A stretch of DNA of 64,000 nt from Geothrix rubra (GTDB lineage Bacteria > Acidobacteriota > Holophagae > Holophagales > Holophagaceae): contig NZ_BSDD01000002.1 in the NCBI RefSeq assembly GCF_030268065.1, positions 434,001-498,000 of the forward strand, in the 5' to 3' direction. Both the position numbers and the translations under genes were made by a program. The notes beneath the pieces were generated by a model that had not been told where the DNA came from, ran no database searches, and worked only from the letters and a program-made list of their open reading frames with translations. Every line of letters begins with the position of its first letter. Positions within the stretch are counted from its first letter, which is position 1. This document shows positions 1-7,634 of the stretch, one piece after another.

Positions 1-715
1 TCACCGGCAGGGCCAGCCGCCAGTCCAGGTAGAGGGTGAACGACGGCTGCCGGGGGGCGTTGGTGGTCACCTGGAGCACCTCCAGTCCCGCCAGCATCCC
101 GGGCTTGAGCAGGGAAGGCCGGAGGGTGACCCGCAGCTCCGCCACCGTTCCGTGCGGAACCACCTCCGCCTGCAGGTAGGGTGGCAGGACGGAGGCCAGC
201 TCCACCCGGACGGGCTCGCCGCCCTCGCGCGTGAACCGGAACAGCGCCGTGGGACTCTCCCAGGGCGCCACCTCCCCGAGGCTCCGGCGTTCCGCGTCCA
301 CGGCCACCTCGGGGCGCACGAACATGTCGTAGCGGAGGATGTAGAAGGGCTGGGCGGGATCATCCGTGCCGAGCCGCACGGCGCCCCGGATGTAGCCCAG
401 CATCCCGTCGGGGTTCACGCGGACGTGGACCATCCGCACCTCGCCGGGCTGGAGGGCCTCCTTGAACTGGGCGCCGTCGAGCTCCAGCCCCAGGGAGAGA
501 TCCAGCACCCTGAGGTGGAAGGGATGGTCGGCGAGGCTCTTGATGCCATAGACGGCCTCGCGCACCTCCTTCGGCCCCACGCTGCCCAGGTGCACGGGGA
601 AGGGCGTGGTCAGCGTGATCTGCGCCGGCGGGACGGGGTCCGCAGCCTTGGGCGGGGCCTGCGCCAGCAGCGCCGCGGCGAGGAAGGCGGAGACGAGGGC
701 GGAGCGGAACGGCAT
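1..715 (-). CDS. Secreted DUF1573-like protein (3' end outside window)
   Basis: An open frame runs from an ATG at 715 to the left edge without a stop, giving 238 residues of an incomplete protein. The N-terminus is a clear signal peptide (MPFRSALVSAFLAAALLAQA), followed by beta-rich sequence with a 'PFPVHLGSVGPKEVREAVYG' stretch like the Ig-like DUF1573 repeat found in exported proteins of Acidobacteriota and Bacteroidota. A second beta-rich module begins near residue 130. AGGA seven bases upstream of the ATG supports this start. It is divergent from the secreted multidomain protein at 863. The family assignment is from pattern only; that it is a real exported protein is more certain than its name. 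Confidence 0.68.
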   Translation of the reverse strand, partial: MPFRSALVSAFLAAALLAQAPPKAADPVPPAQITLTTPFPVHLGSVGPKEVREAVYGIKSLADHPFHLRVLDLSLGLELDGAQFKEALQPGEVRMVHVRVNPDGMLGYIRGAVRLGTDDPAQPFYILRYDMFVRPEVAVDAERRSLGEVAPWESPTALFRFTREGGEPVRVELASVLPPYLQAEVVPHGTVAELRVTLRPSLLKPGMLAGLEVLQVTTNAPRQPSFTLYLDWRLALPV

Positions 716-862
716 GGTCGGGTCCTGGATGGCCCTCCAGTCTGACCTGCCCCTGCAGGCGGGTGCAGATGTTAATTGTTGTTAAGACTGCCGAATTCAC
801 GCCTTGTTCACGCGCACCTCGTCTGGAATGGGGGGGAACCCTTTCTCCCCTCCGAGGTCCTC

Positions 863-3544
863 ATGCGAACCCTGCGCATCCTCCTCCCCCTGGCCCTGGT
901 GGCCAGCCTGGGAGCCCAGACCCCCAAACGGGTCCTCTTCGACCACACCCGCCACGAGGAGGCCGGCACCTCCGCGGAATGGGTGATCTGCACGGGCCAC
1001 GAGCCCGACCCCTCGCCCGCCAACCCCACCGCCGAGACCGACTGGAACGGCGGGATCAGCGCCTGGGGCTTCGACCTCCACCAGGCCGGTTACGCCATCC
1101 AGACCCTGCCCCCCACGGGCCGGGTCACCTACGGGGACAGCACCAATCCCCAGGACCTCGCCAACTACGCCGTCTACATCATCGACGAGCCCTACACCCT
1201 GTTCACCGCCGCCGAGAAGCAGGCCATCCTCGCCTACGTCCAGCACGGCGGCGGCCTGTTCGTGGTGGGCAACCACGTGGGCGCCAGCCGCTACAGCGGC
1301 ACCGGCGGCACGGATGCCTACACCGTGTTCAACGACATGGTCTCCGTCAACGGCGCGAACCCCTACGGCTTCACCTTCGTCCCGGGCCACGGCCCCGGAG
1401 ATGCCCAGGCCAACACCACCAGCACCGCCTTCACCACCAGCAGCTCCCCCGCCGCCCAGGCCATCGTCAACGGCACCTTCGGATCCCTGGGCCTCATGGA
1501 CTTCCACTCCTACTCCTACCTGAGCCCCAGCACGGCCCAGAATCCCAACGTCCAGGAGATCCTCCACACCCAGGTGAGCGGCGACACGGGCTCCTTCATC
1601 GTCACCTGCACCGTGGGCAGCGGGCGGGTCGTGGCCATCAGCGACAGCGCCCCGGCCGATGACGGCACCACCACCACCTCCGGCAAGAGCCTGCACGCCA
1701 GCTGGGGGATCAACAGCAACCGCGCCTTCTTCCTCAACGCCACGGCCTACCTGGCAGGCGCCACCAGCACCGCGCCGGTCCCCGTCGTGAGCATCCTGTC
1801 CCCCGCCGCGAACACCAGCATCACCGCCGGCGGCTCCGTCAGCTTCCAGGGCAGCGCCACCATCTCGGACAACAGCGCCCTGAGCTACAGCTGGTCCTTC
1901 GGCGACGGCGCCAGCGCCGCCGTCCAGGGCCCCGTCAGCCACAGCTACCCCACCGTGGGCACCTACACCGCCACCTTCACCGCCACCAGCAACCAAGGCC
2001 AGTCCGCCTCCGCCACCCGCACCATCACCGTGACTGCGGGCTCTGACACCCAGCCTCCCACGGTGTCCGTCACCGAGGGTGGCACCAGCGGGACCCTGAC
2101 CTTCACCGCCTCCGCCACCGACAACGTCGGCGTCACCAAGGTCGAATTCTACGTGGACGGCACCCTCAAGGGCACGGACACCGCCAGCCCCTACACCCTG
2201 GCCTTCGACTCCACCACGGTGGCGGACGGGTCCCACAGCCTGGTGGCCAAGGCCTATGACGCCGCGGGCAACGTGGGCACCTCCCCCTCCGTGGCCTTCA
2301 CGGTCAGCAACGGCACCGGGGGCAGCACCACGACCCAGGTCCTCGGCAATCCCGGGTTCGAGACCGGCACGGCCAGCCCCTGGGTGGCCGCCTCGGGCAT
2401 CCTTGATAACGGCACCTCGGAAGCCGCCCACAGCGGCAGCTGGAAGGCCTGGCTGGACGGCTACGGCAGCAGCCACACGGACACCCTGTACCAGCAGGTG
2501 GCCCTCGATTCCGCGGCGACCGCCGCCAGCCTGAGCTTCTGGCTGCACATCGACACGGCCGAGACGACCACCACCACGGCCTACGACACCCTCAAGGTGC
2601 AGGTGCGCAACGCCTCCGGCACCGTCCTGGCCACCTTGGCCACCTACTCCAACCTGGACGCGGGGGCCGGGTTCACCCAGAAGAGCTTCGACCTGGGCGC
2701 CTACAAGGGCCAGACCCTCCAGGTCTACCTGGTGGGCACGGAGGACAGCTCGGCCCAGACCTCCTTCGTGGTGGACGACTTCGCCCTGAACGTCACCACC
2801 GGCAGCGGCGGCGGGTCCTCGGACACCACGCCCCCCACCGTGTCGGCCACGGAGAGCGGCGCCAGCGGCACCGTCACCTTCAGCGCCACCGCCACCGACA
2901 ACGTGGGCGTCACCAAGGTCGAGTTCTATGTGGATGGCGTGCTGAAGGGCACGGACACCGCCACCCCCTACACGATGACCCTGGACAGCACCACCCTGGC
3001 CAACGGCAGCCACACCCTCGCCGCCAAGGCCTACGACGCCGCGGGCAACGTGGGCACCTCCACGGCGGTGACCTTCTCCGTCAGCAACACCTCCGGCACG
3101 TCGAGCCTGGCCGAGGCCTTCGACACCGGGACCAAGACGTCCTACGCCACGGGGACGGTGGCCCTCGCCACCGGGACCTGGACCCTGAACGACGCCCTCC
3201 TGGGCAGCAGCAGCAGCGATCCGAAGAACGGCGCCCAGAGCGTCCGGGTCCGCAACAGCGGCAAGGTCACCATGGGCTTCGACTTCCCCACGGGTGCCAA
3301 CACCGTCGCCGTGAAGCACGCCAAGTACGGCACCGACGGCAGCTCCACCTGGGGCCTCTGGTACTCCACGGACGGCGGCACCAGCTGGAGCCAGGCCGGC
3401 AGCTCCGTGACCACCTCGTCCACCACCCTGGCCACGGCCACCTTCAGCGTGGGCGTGACCGGCCCCATCCGCTTCGAGCTCCGCAAGAGCGACGGCACCT
3501 CGAACCGGGTGAACTTCGACGACTTCACCCTCACCGGCTACTGA
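863..3544 (+). CDS. Large secreted PKD/Ig-domain protein with N-terminal GATase-like domain
   Basis: An 893-residue exported protein with a signal peptide (MRTLRILLPLALVASLGAQ). I chose the ATG at 863 because it opens the signal peptide and has GAGG just upstream; an in-frame start at 776 would add a non-signal leader. Residues about 20-300 resemble the Rossmann-like GATase/ThuA-type fold seen in DUF4350 proteins (YVQHGGGLFVVGNHVG). Residues about 305-395 are a PKD domain (YSWSFGDG). Two near-identical bacterial Ig-like modules follow (VGVTKVEFYVDG, ADGSHSLVAKAYDAAGNVG and their second copy), separated by a jelly-roll-like carbohydrate-binding module starting NPGFETGTASPW. A beta-rich terminal domain of about 135 residues may anchor it. 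Substrate unknown; surface binding or degradation is an inference. Confidence 0.8.
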   Translation: MRTLRILLPLALVASLGAQTPKRVLFDHTRHEEAGTSAEWVICTGHEPDPSPANPTAETDWNGGISAWGFDLHQAGYAIQTLPPTGRVTYGDSTNPQDLANYAVYIIDEPYTLFTAAEKQAILAYVQHGGGLFVVGNHVGASRYSGTGGTDAYTVFNDMVSVNGANPYGFTFVPGHGPGDAQANTTSTAFTTSSSPAAQAIVNGTFGSLGLMDFHSYSYLSPSTAQNPNVQEILHTQVSGDTGSFIVTCTVGSGRVVAISDSAPADDGTTTTSGKSLHASWGINSNRAFFLNATAYLAGATSTAPVPVVSILSPAANTSITAGGSVSFQGSATISDNSALSYSWSFGDGASAAVQGPVSHSYPTVGTYTATFTATSNQGQSASATRTITVTAGSDTQPPTVSVTEGGTSGTLTFTASATDNVGVTKVEFYVDGTLKGTDTASPYTLAFDSTTVADGSHSLVAKAYDAAGNVGTSPSVAFTVSNGTGGSTTTQVLGNPGFETGTASPWVAASGILDNGTSEAAHSGSWKAWLDGYGSSHTDTLYQQVALDSAATAASLSFWLHIDTAETTTTTAYDTLKVQVRNASGTVLATLATYSNLDAGAGFTQKSFDLGAYKGQTLQVYLVGTEDSSAQTSFVVDDFALNVTTGSGGGSSDTTPPTVSATESGASGTVTFSATATDNVGVTKVEFYVDGVLKGTDTATPYTMTLDSTTLANGSHTLAAKAYDAAGNVGTSTAVTFSVSNTSGTSSLAEAFDTGTKTSYATGTVALATGTWTLNDALLGSSSSDPKNGAQSVRVRNSGKVTMGFDFPTGANTVAVKHAKYGTDGSSTWGLWYSTDGGTSWSQAGSSVTTSSTTLATATFSVGVTGPIRFELRKSDGTSNRVNFDDFTLTGY

Positions 3545-3555
3545 AGCAGCGCAGG

Positions 3556-3593
3556 CAGGACGGGGCCCCGGCAGCCGCCGGGGCCCCGTCCTG
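3556..3593. terminator. Bidirectional hairpin between convergent genes
   Basis: A perfect 17-bp inverted repeat (CAGGACGGGGCCCCGGC, 3556-3572, and its complement 3577-3593) with a 4-base loop lies in the 60-bp gap between the convergent stops at 3544 and 3605. There is no clear T-tract on either side, so it may act as a bidirectional, factor-assisted terminator or an mRNA 3'-end stabiliser. Confidence 0.7.
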
Positions 3594-3604
3594 TACCCGC
3601 CCGG

Positions 3605-5263
3605 TCAGAGGACGTTCACGGCCTTCCAGGCCAGGTTCACCGCCGCGTATTCCGCGGAGGTGGCCCCATAGAGGTCCGTGGCCGCCTGGAGGGTCGCCGT
3701 CCGGGCGCCGGCGTACACCGTGCTGGAGGTCATGTACTTGGTGAGGGCCCGGTACCAGATGCCCGCGGCCTTGTCGTTGCCGATGCCGGTGATGCTGGTG
3801 ACGCCGTTGGCCAGGGGCGACTGGATGCCCCCGGAGAAGGTGTCGATCTGGCTGCCGTGGGCCAGGAGGAAGAACCAGTGGTTGGCGGGGCCCGAGCTGT
3901 AGTGGACGTCCAGCCGCTTGATGGTGCTGTACCAGGCGTCCGGGCTTTTCCCGTCGAGGCTCGGCTTGTACATCCACCGCAGGGGGTGGGTGAAGCTGGC
4001 CGTCTCCAGCTGCTCGCCGATGAGGTAGTTCGCGGCGGGGACCACGCCACCCACGGTGGCGATCGTCCCCCCGATGGCCGTGTAGTTCGGGATGGCGGTG
4101 GTTCCGGCGCCCCGGGCGTAGAACTCCACCATGGTGCCGTAGATGTCCGAGTTGGCCTCGTTCAGGCCCCCGCTCTCGCCCTTGTAGACCAGGGCGGCGG
4201 TCTTGGCCATCACCCCGTGGCTCATCTCGTGGCCCGCCACATCCAGGGATGTGAGGGTCGTGAAGGCATTGCCGTCGCCGTAGGTCATGCAGAAGCAGCT
4301 GTCGGACCAGAAGGCGTTGTCGTAGCTGGTGCTGTAGTGGACCCGGCTGAAGGTGGCCGTGCCCACCCCATCGATGCCGTTCCGGCCGTAGACGTTCTTG
4401 TAGAGGTCCCAGGTCTTCTGCATCCCGAAGGCGGCGTCCACGGCGGCGGTCTGGCCGTTGGCGGCGGTGGTGTCCGTGCCTTCGACGTAGTTCAGGCCAT
4501 CGCCCCAGGTGTTGTCGGCGTCCGTGTAGATGGCGCCGTTCACCGACGTGCTGTGGTTCATGTTCGTGACCACGTTCTGGCCGTAGGTCCCGCCGGTGCC
4601 CCGGGTCATGTCCCGCAGCTCGTAGCCGGTGGCCAGGCTGTTGGTGTCCAGACCCACCGTGCCGCTGTACTGGGAGAGGCCGGTTCCGGTCGAGGCCGAG
4701 GTGCGGAGGGTGCTCCAGCGGTCCAGGATGGCGCCGGTGCGGGCATCCACGAAGAAGTCCGTGTGGGCCGTCTCCTCCGCGCCGTTCTCCAGCTCGGTAT
4801 GGACGTGCCAGGCCAGGAGCCGGGTCTCCACGCCCCGCAGCGCCACGGGCGCGATGACCAGCTCGGCCGTGGGCGCCTGGACGTAGGGACCCTTCGGCGC
4901 CAGCGCCTGGTGGGCCGCCGCCAGGGCTTCCGACGCCGGCACGGAGGGGACGGTGGCGAGGGCCAGTCCACGGACCAGGCCGTCCGTGATGCTCCGGGTG
5001 CGGCCACCGGCGAGGTGGACGATGGCCTCCCCGCCGAACACCTTCACGCCGCGATAGGACTGACGCATCCGCACGTCGTCCTCGCCCAGGAGGGCATCGT
5101 GATGGATGACCCCGGGGACGAACCCGTGGTCCCGGTCCAGGCCCAGCTGGAAGGCCCGGGCCTCCAGGCTGCGGGTGGCCTGCTCGTGCAGGGGCTCCGG
5201 ACCGGCGGCCAGGAGGGGGAACCCCAGGCCGGCGACGAGCGACAAGGCGATGACGCGTTTCAT
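3605..5263 (-). CDS. M4-family (thermolysin-like) secreted zinc metalloprotease
   Basis: A 552-residue preproprotease. It has a signal peptide (residues 1-20), then a propeptide of FTP/PepSY type up to about residue 190 (YRGVKVFGGEAIVHL; HTDFFVDARTGAIL), then the M4 catalytic domain. The zinc motif is HEMSH (345-349), the third zinc ligand lies in GGLNEANSD (Glu369), and the transition-state histidine is in DVHYSSGPANHW (His454). The length matches M4 enzymes without C-terminal secretion or PPC domains. GGAGG lies five bases before the ATG. It is expected to act outside the cell as a neutral endopeptidase after removal of its propeptide. It sits convergent to the PKD/Ig protein, with a hairpin between them. 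Confidence 0.93.
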   Translation of the reverse strand: MKRVIALSLVAGLGFPLLAAGPEPLHEQATRSLEARAFQLGLDRDHGFVPGVIHHDALLGEDDVRMRQSYRGVKVFGGEAIVHLAGGRTRSITDGLVRGLALATVPSVPASEALAAAHQALAPKGPYVQAPTAELVIAPVALRGVETRLLAWHVHTELENGAEETAHTDFFVDARTGAILDRWSTLRTSASTGTGLSQYSGTVGLDTNSLATGYELRDMTRGTGGTYGQNVVTNMNHSTSVNGAIYTDADNTWGDGLNYVEGTDTTAANGQTAAVDAAFGMQKTWDLYKNVYGRNGIDGVGTATFSRVHYSTSYDNAFWSDSCFCMTYGDGNAFTTLTSLDVAGHEMSHGVMAKTAALVYKGESGGLNEANSDIYGTMVEFYARGAGTTAIPNYTAIGGTIATVGGVVPAANYLIGEQLETASFTHPLRWMYKPSLDGKSPDAWYSTIKRLDVHYSSGPANHWFFLLAHGSQIDTFSGGIQSPLANGVTSITGIGNDKAAGIWYRALTKYMTSSTVYAGARTATLQAATDLYGATSAEYAAVNLAWKAVNVL

Positions 5264-5460
5264 GGAAACCTCCGAAGGATGGTGGGGGGCCGTCCCGGGG
5301 CGGGACGGAGGCCGGCCAGACCCGGCGCGGGATCCGGGCAGGGGACCGTGGTTGAGGGGACTTCCCTGGTTGGAAGGCGGCCGCGGGCTCCGGTTGAGGT
5401 CCCGCCCTGCGTCACGTTGTCGCGGAAGCCGGCCCGCCGGATGATGGAGGGGAGGTGCCC

Positions 5461-5895
5461 ATGAAATCCCACCGCCAGGTCCTCACCCTCCACCTCCCCG
5501 AGCGGACGGGGTTCGTGAACCTCACCGAGCAGGTGGCCGAGGCCGTCCGCGCGAGCGGCATCCAGGAGGGCCTCTGCCTCGTGAACGCCATGCACATCAC
5601 CGCCAGCGTCTTCATCAACGACGAGGAGGCCGGCCTCAAGCAGGACTACCTCCGCTGGCTGGAGAAGCTGGCCCCCTTCAACGCGGGCTCCGACCCCCTC
5701 AAGGGCGGCTACCTCCACAACCGCACGGGCGAGGACAATGGCGACGCCCACCACAAGCGGCAGATCATGGGCCGGGAGGTGGTGGTGGCCATCACCGGCG
5801 GCAAGCTGGACTTCGGCCCCTGGGAGCAGATCTTCTATGGCGAGTTCGATGGCCGGAGGGATAAGCGTGTGCTCATCAAAATCCTTGGAGAATGA
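5461..5895 (+). CDS. yjbQ: YjbQ/UPF0047 family protein (secondary thiamine-phosphate synthase family)
   Basis: A 144-residue protein of the YjbQ (UPF0047) family, whose members have been described as low-level thiamine-phosphate synthases in E. coli; the true physiological role is unsettled. Family hallmarks are [18 protein letters not shown], the [10 protein letters not shown] stretch with a metal-binding-type histidine pair, and the C-terminal [10 protein letters not shown]. The ATG at 5461 has GGAGG five bases upstream; a GTG six bases earlier is also in frame. The 3' end is unusual: about 130 bp downstream lies a diverged, out-of-frame second copy of its last ten or so codons, interrupted by a hairpin-rich segment (see 5966-6103). 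Confidence 0.9.
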   Translation: MKSHRQVLTLHLPERTGFVNLTEQVAEAVRASGIQEGLCLVNAMHITASVFINDEEAGLKQDYLRWLEKLAPFNAGSDPLKGGYLHNRTGEDNGDAHHKRQIMGREVVVAITGGKLDFGPWEQIFYGEFDGRRDKRVLIKILGE

Positions 5896-5907
5896 CTCCA
5901 TCTATCG

Positions 5908-5955
5908 AACGCCGCACTGCGGCGTTCTCCCAGGATCCGCTGTCGCAGATCCTGG
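5908..5955. repeat. Paired hairpins downstream of yjbQ (REP-like)
   Basis: Two consecutive inverted repeats follow the yjbQ stop: AACGCCGCA/TGCGGCGTT (5908-5916 and 5918-5926, one-base loop) and CCAGGATC/GATCCTGG (5930-5937 and 5948-5955). Such compact paired palindromes resemble REP-type extragenic elements, and they could also terminate yjbQ. Only one copy is visible in this window, so the repetitive nature is an inference. Confidence 0.5.
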
Positions 5956-5965
5956 AGATGGAGCC

Positions 5966-6103
5966 TCTGGCGAGTTCGACGGCCGCCGCGACAAACGCCT
6001 GATCGTGAGGCCGCAGCAGGAGCGGAGGCCGACCGTGCGCGAAGCGCATGACCCCGCAGGGGCGAGGCCTGGGACGGGCCGAGTCAGGATCATCGGGGAG
6101 TGA
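5966..6103 (+). pseudogene. Duplicated yjbQ 3'-end remnant split by a hairpin-rich insert
   Basis: Bases 5969-6010 encode [13 protein letters not shown] in a different frame from yjbQ, nearly repeating the YjbQ C-terminus ([13 protein letters not shown]). Bases 6083-6103 then encode VRIIGE and a stop, matching YjbQ's final KILGE. Between them, about 75 bp (6010-6084) carry short hairpins (TGCGCGAAGCGCA; CCCCGCAGGGG) and GGCC-flanked blocks typical of a mobile palindromic element. The likely reading is an older 3' end of a yjbQ gene disrupted by insertion, with the present gene using a second 3' end upstream. The remnant abuts the next gene and is not expected to be translated on its own. Confidence 0.6.
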
Positions 6104-6105
6104 CC

Positions 6106-6723
6106 ATGGCCACCCGCGACCTCTCCACCCTGCCCAAGCGCGACGTCTACCGCATCCTCTCCAGCCTCGTGATCCCCCGGCCCATCGCCTGGGTGGCGAC
6201 CGTGGATGGTGCGGGCCGGGTGAACCTGGCGCCCTTCAGCTCCTTCATGGGCATCTTCGGTCCCCCCATGCTGGCCATGACCCTGGGCCGGCGCCGGGAC
6301 GGTTCCCTCAAGGACACGCACCGGAACCTGCGGGAGCGGGGCGAGGCGGTCGTCCACATCGCGGACCGCCCCCTGCTGGAGGCCCTCCACGCCAGCGGCG
6401 AGGAGGTGGCGCCCGAGGTCAGCGAGGCGGCGAGCCTGGGCCTGGCCACGACACCCTCCCTGCGGGTGGCCCCGCCGCGCCTCGTCGCGGCGCCCGTGGC
6501 CCTGGAGTGCCGCCTGAACCGGGAACTGGACCTGGGCCCCACCAGCACCCTGGTCCTCCTGGACGTGCTGGTGGCCCACGCGGCCGACCGCATCTACGAC
6601 GAGGCCCTGGATTGCGCCGACGCCAGCCGCTGGCAGCCCGTGGCGCGCCTGGCCTCCGTGGCCGGGCCCAACTACGGCGTGCTGGGGGAGACGCTCCGGC
6701 TGGGGGAGTCGAAGCTGCCCTAA
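6106..6723 (+). CDS. Flavin reductase-like FMN-binding protein
   Basis: A 205-residue protein of the flavin reductase-like, FMN-binding split-barrel family. The N-terminal motif PRPIAWVATVDGAGRVNLAP followed by SFMGIFGPPMLAM is the usual flavin-binding signature. Later sequence (ALECRLNRELDLG, LDVLVAHAADRIYD) fits the DIM6/NTAB-type group that often binds FMN without a dedicated partner. I placed the start at the ATG at 6106, just after GGGGAG; a GTG six bases upstream is possible. The gene begins directly after the yjbQ remnant and its stop overlaps that of the convergent CDF transporter by four bases. The substrate is not predictable. Confidence 0.83.
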   Translation: MATRDLSTLPKRDVYRILSSLVIPRPIAWVATVDGAGRVNLAPFSSFMGIFGPPMLAMTLGRRRDGSLKDTHRNLRERGEAVVHIADRPLLEALHASGEEVAPEVSEAASLGLATTPSLRVAPPRLVAAPVALECRLNRELDLGPTSTLVLLDVLVAHAADRIYDEALDCADASRWQPVARLASVAGPNYGVLGETLRLGESKLP

Positions 6724-7625
6724 TCGGCCTCGTCCGGCTCCACGAAGAGGTGCTGGATCTGGGGGAAGCGGCCCCGGAGATCCCGCTCCAGGGCGTTGAT
6801 GGCCGCCACCAGGGCCGCGCCGCTGGGCTGGTCGTGGAACCGCACCTTCAGGGCCACCATGAGCCGGTCGCTCCCCACGACCACCGCCACCAGGTTCAGC
6901 ACCCGCGCCACGGCCGGATCCTCGTCCACCGCCCCGCGGAGGGCCCCCCGCAGGGCCAGGGGCGGAGCTTCGTTCAGGAGCAGGCTGGCCACCTCCACCC
7001 CCACGAAGAGGGCCACGGCGAGGAGGACCAGGCCGATGCCCACGCTGCCGATCCCATCCCACACCGGATTCCCGGTCCCCATGGTCAGCAGCACCGCCGC
7101 CAGGGCCAGGACCAGGCCCGCCAGTGCCGCGATGTCCTCCGCCACCACGACCACCAGTTCGGTGCTGGACGATTGCCGCAGGTGGCGCAGCAGGCTCCGG
7201 CCATGCCGCCCGGCCCGCGCGGCGCGGAGCGCCCCGCGCAGGGAGACGCCCTCCAGGAGGATGGCGAAGCCCAGAAGGCCCACCGCCCAGCCCAGGTGGT
7301 GCGGCACCTCCGGATGGCGGATCTTGTGGATCCCCTCCACCACCGAGTAGAGCCCCCCCATGCTGAACAGCAGCAACGCCACCAGGAAGCTGGCCACGAA
7401 GGCCGCCTGGCCGTGGCCCAGGGGATGGCGGGGCCCCGCCGGCTTCGCGCCCAGGCGCAGGCCGAGGAACAGCAGCACCTGATTGGCGCAGTCCGCGGTG
7501 GAATGGATGGCCTCGGTCAGGAGGCTGGAGCTGCCCGTGAGCAGGAACACCGCGAACTTGGAGACGGCGATCCCTCCGTTGGCGGCGAGGGCGAGGGCGA
7601 TGGCGCGGGTGGAGGCGGCGGACAT
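6720..7625 (-). CDS. Cation diffusion facilitator (CDF) transporter, ZnT9-like
   Basis: A 301-residue polytopic inner-membrane transporter of the CDF family, which exports divalent metals (Zn, Fe, Mn, Co) by proton antiport. The second membrane helix has the metal site motif TEAIHSTADCANQ. The fifth helix carries AEDIAALAGL in place of the common HxxxD, a hallmark of the SLC30A9/ZnT9-like subgroup. The C-terminal cytoplasmic domain (about residues 220-301) has the ferredoxin-like pattern ending HLFVEPDEAD. It lies ten bases after folC on the same strand and could be the last gene of the dapF-parAB-accD-folC run. Which metal is carried cannot be told from sequence alone. Confidence 0.88.
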   Translation of the reverse strand: MSAASTRAIALALAANGGIAVSKFAVFLLTGSSSLLTEAIHSTADCANQVLLFLGLRLGAKPAGPRHPLGHGQAAFVASFLVALLLFSMGGLYSVVEGIHKIRHPEVPHHLGWAVGLLGFAILLEGVSLRGALRAARAGRHGRSLLRHLRQSSSTELVVVVAEDIAALAGLVLALAAVLLTMGTGNPVWDGIGSVGIGLVLLAVALFVGVEVASLLLNEAPPLALRGALRGAVDEDPAVARVLNLVAVVVGSDRLMVALKVRFHDQPSGAALVAAINALERDLRGRFPQIQHLFVEPDEAD

Positions 7626-7634
7626 GCCTCCAGC

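Noticed and set aside
797-3319. Long open frame on the minus strand opposite the PKD/Ig gene
   Set aside because: Gly/Val/Ala-rich with no domain pattern; it arises from GC-rich codon bias opposite a gene with signal peptide, PKD and Ig domains.
5738-6103. Open frame overlapping the yjbQ 3' end and running through the insert
   Set aside because: Only its middle and last codons resemble YjbQ; the rest is out of frame with yjbQ and reads through hairpin sequence, so it is a remnant rather than a gene.
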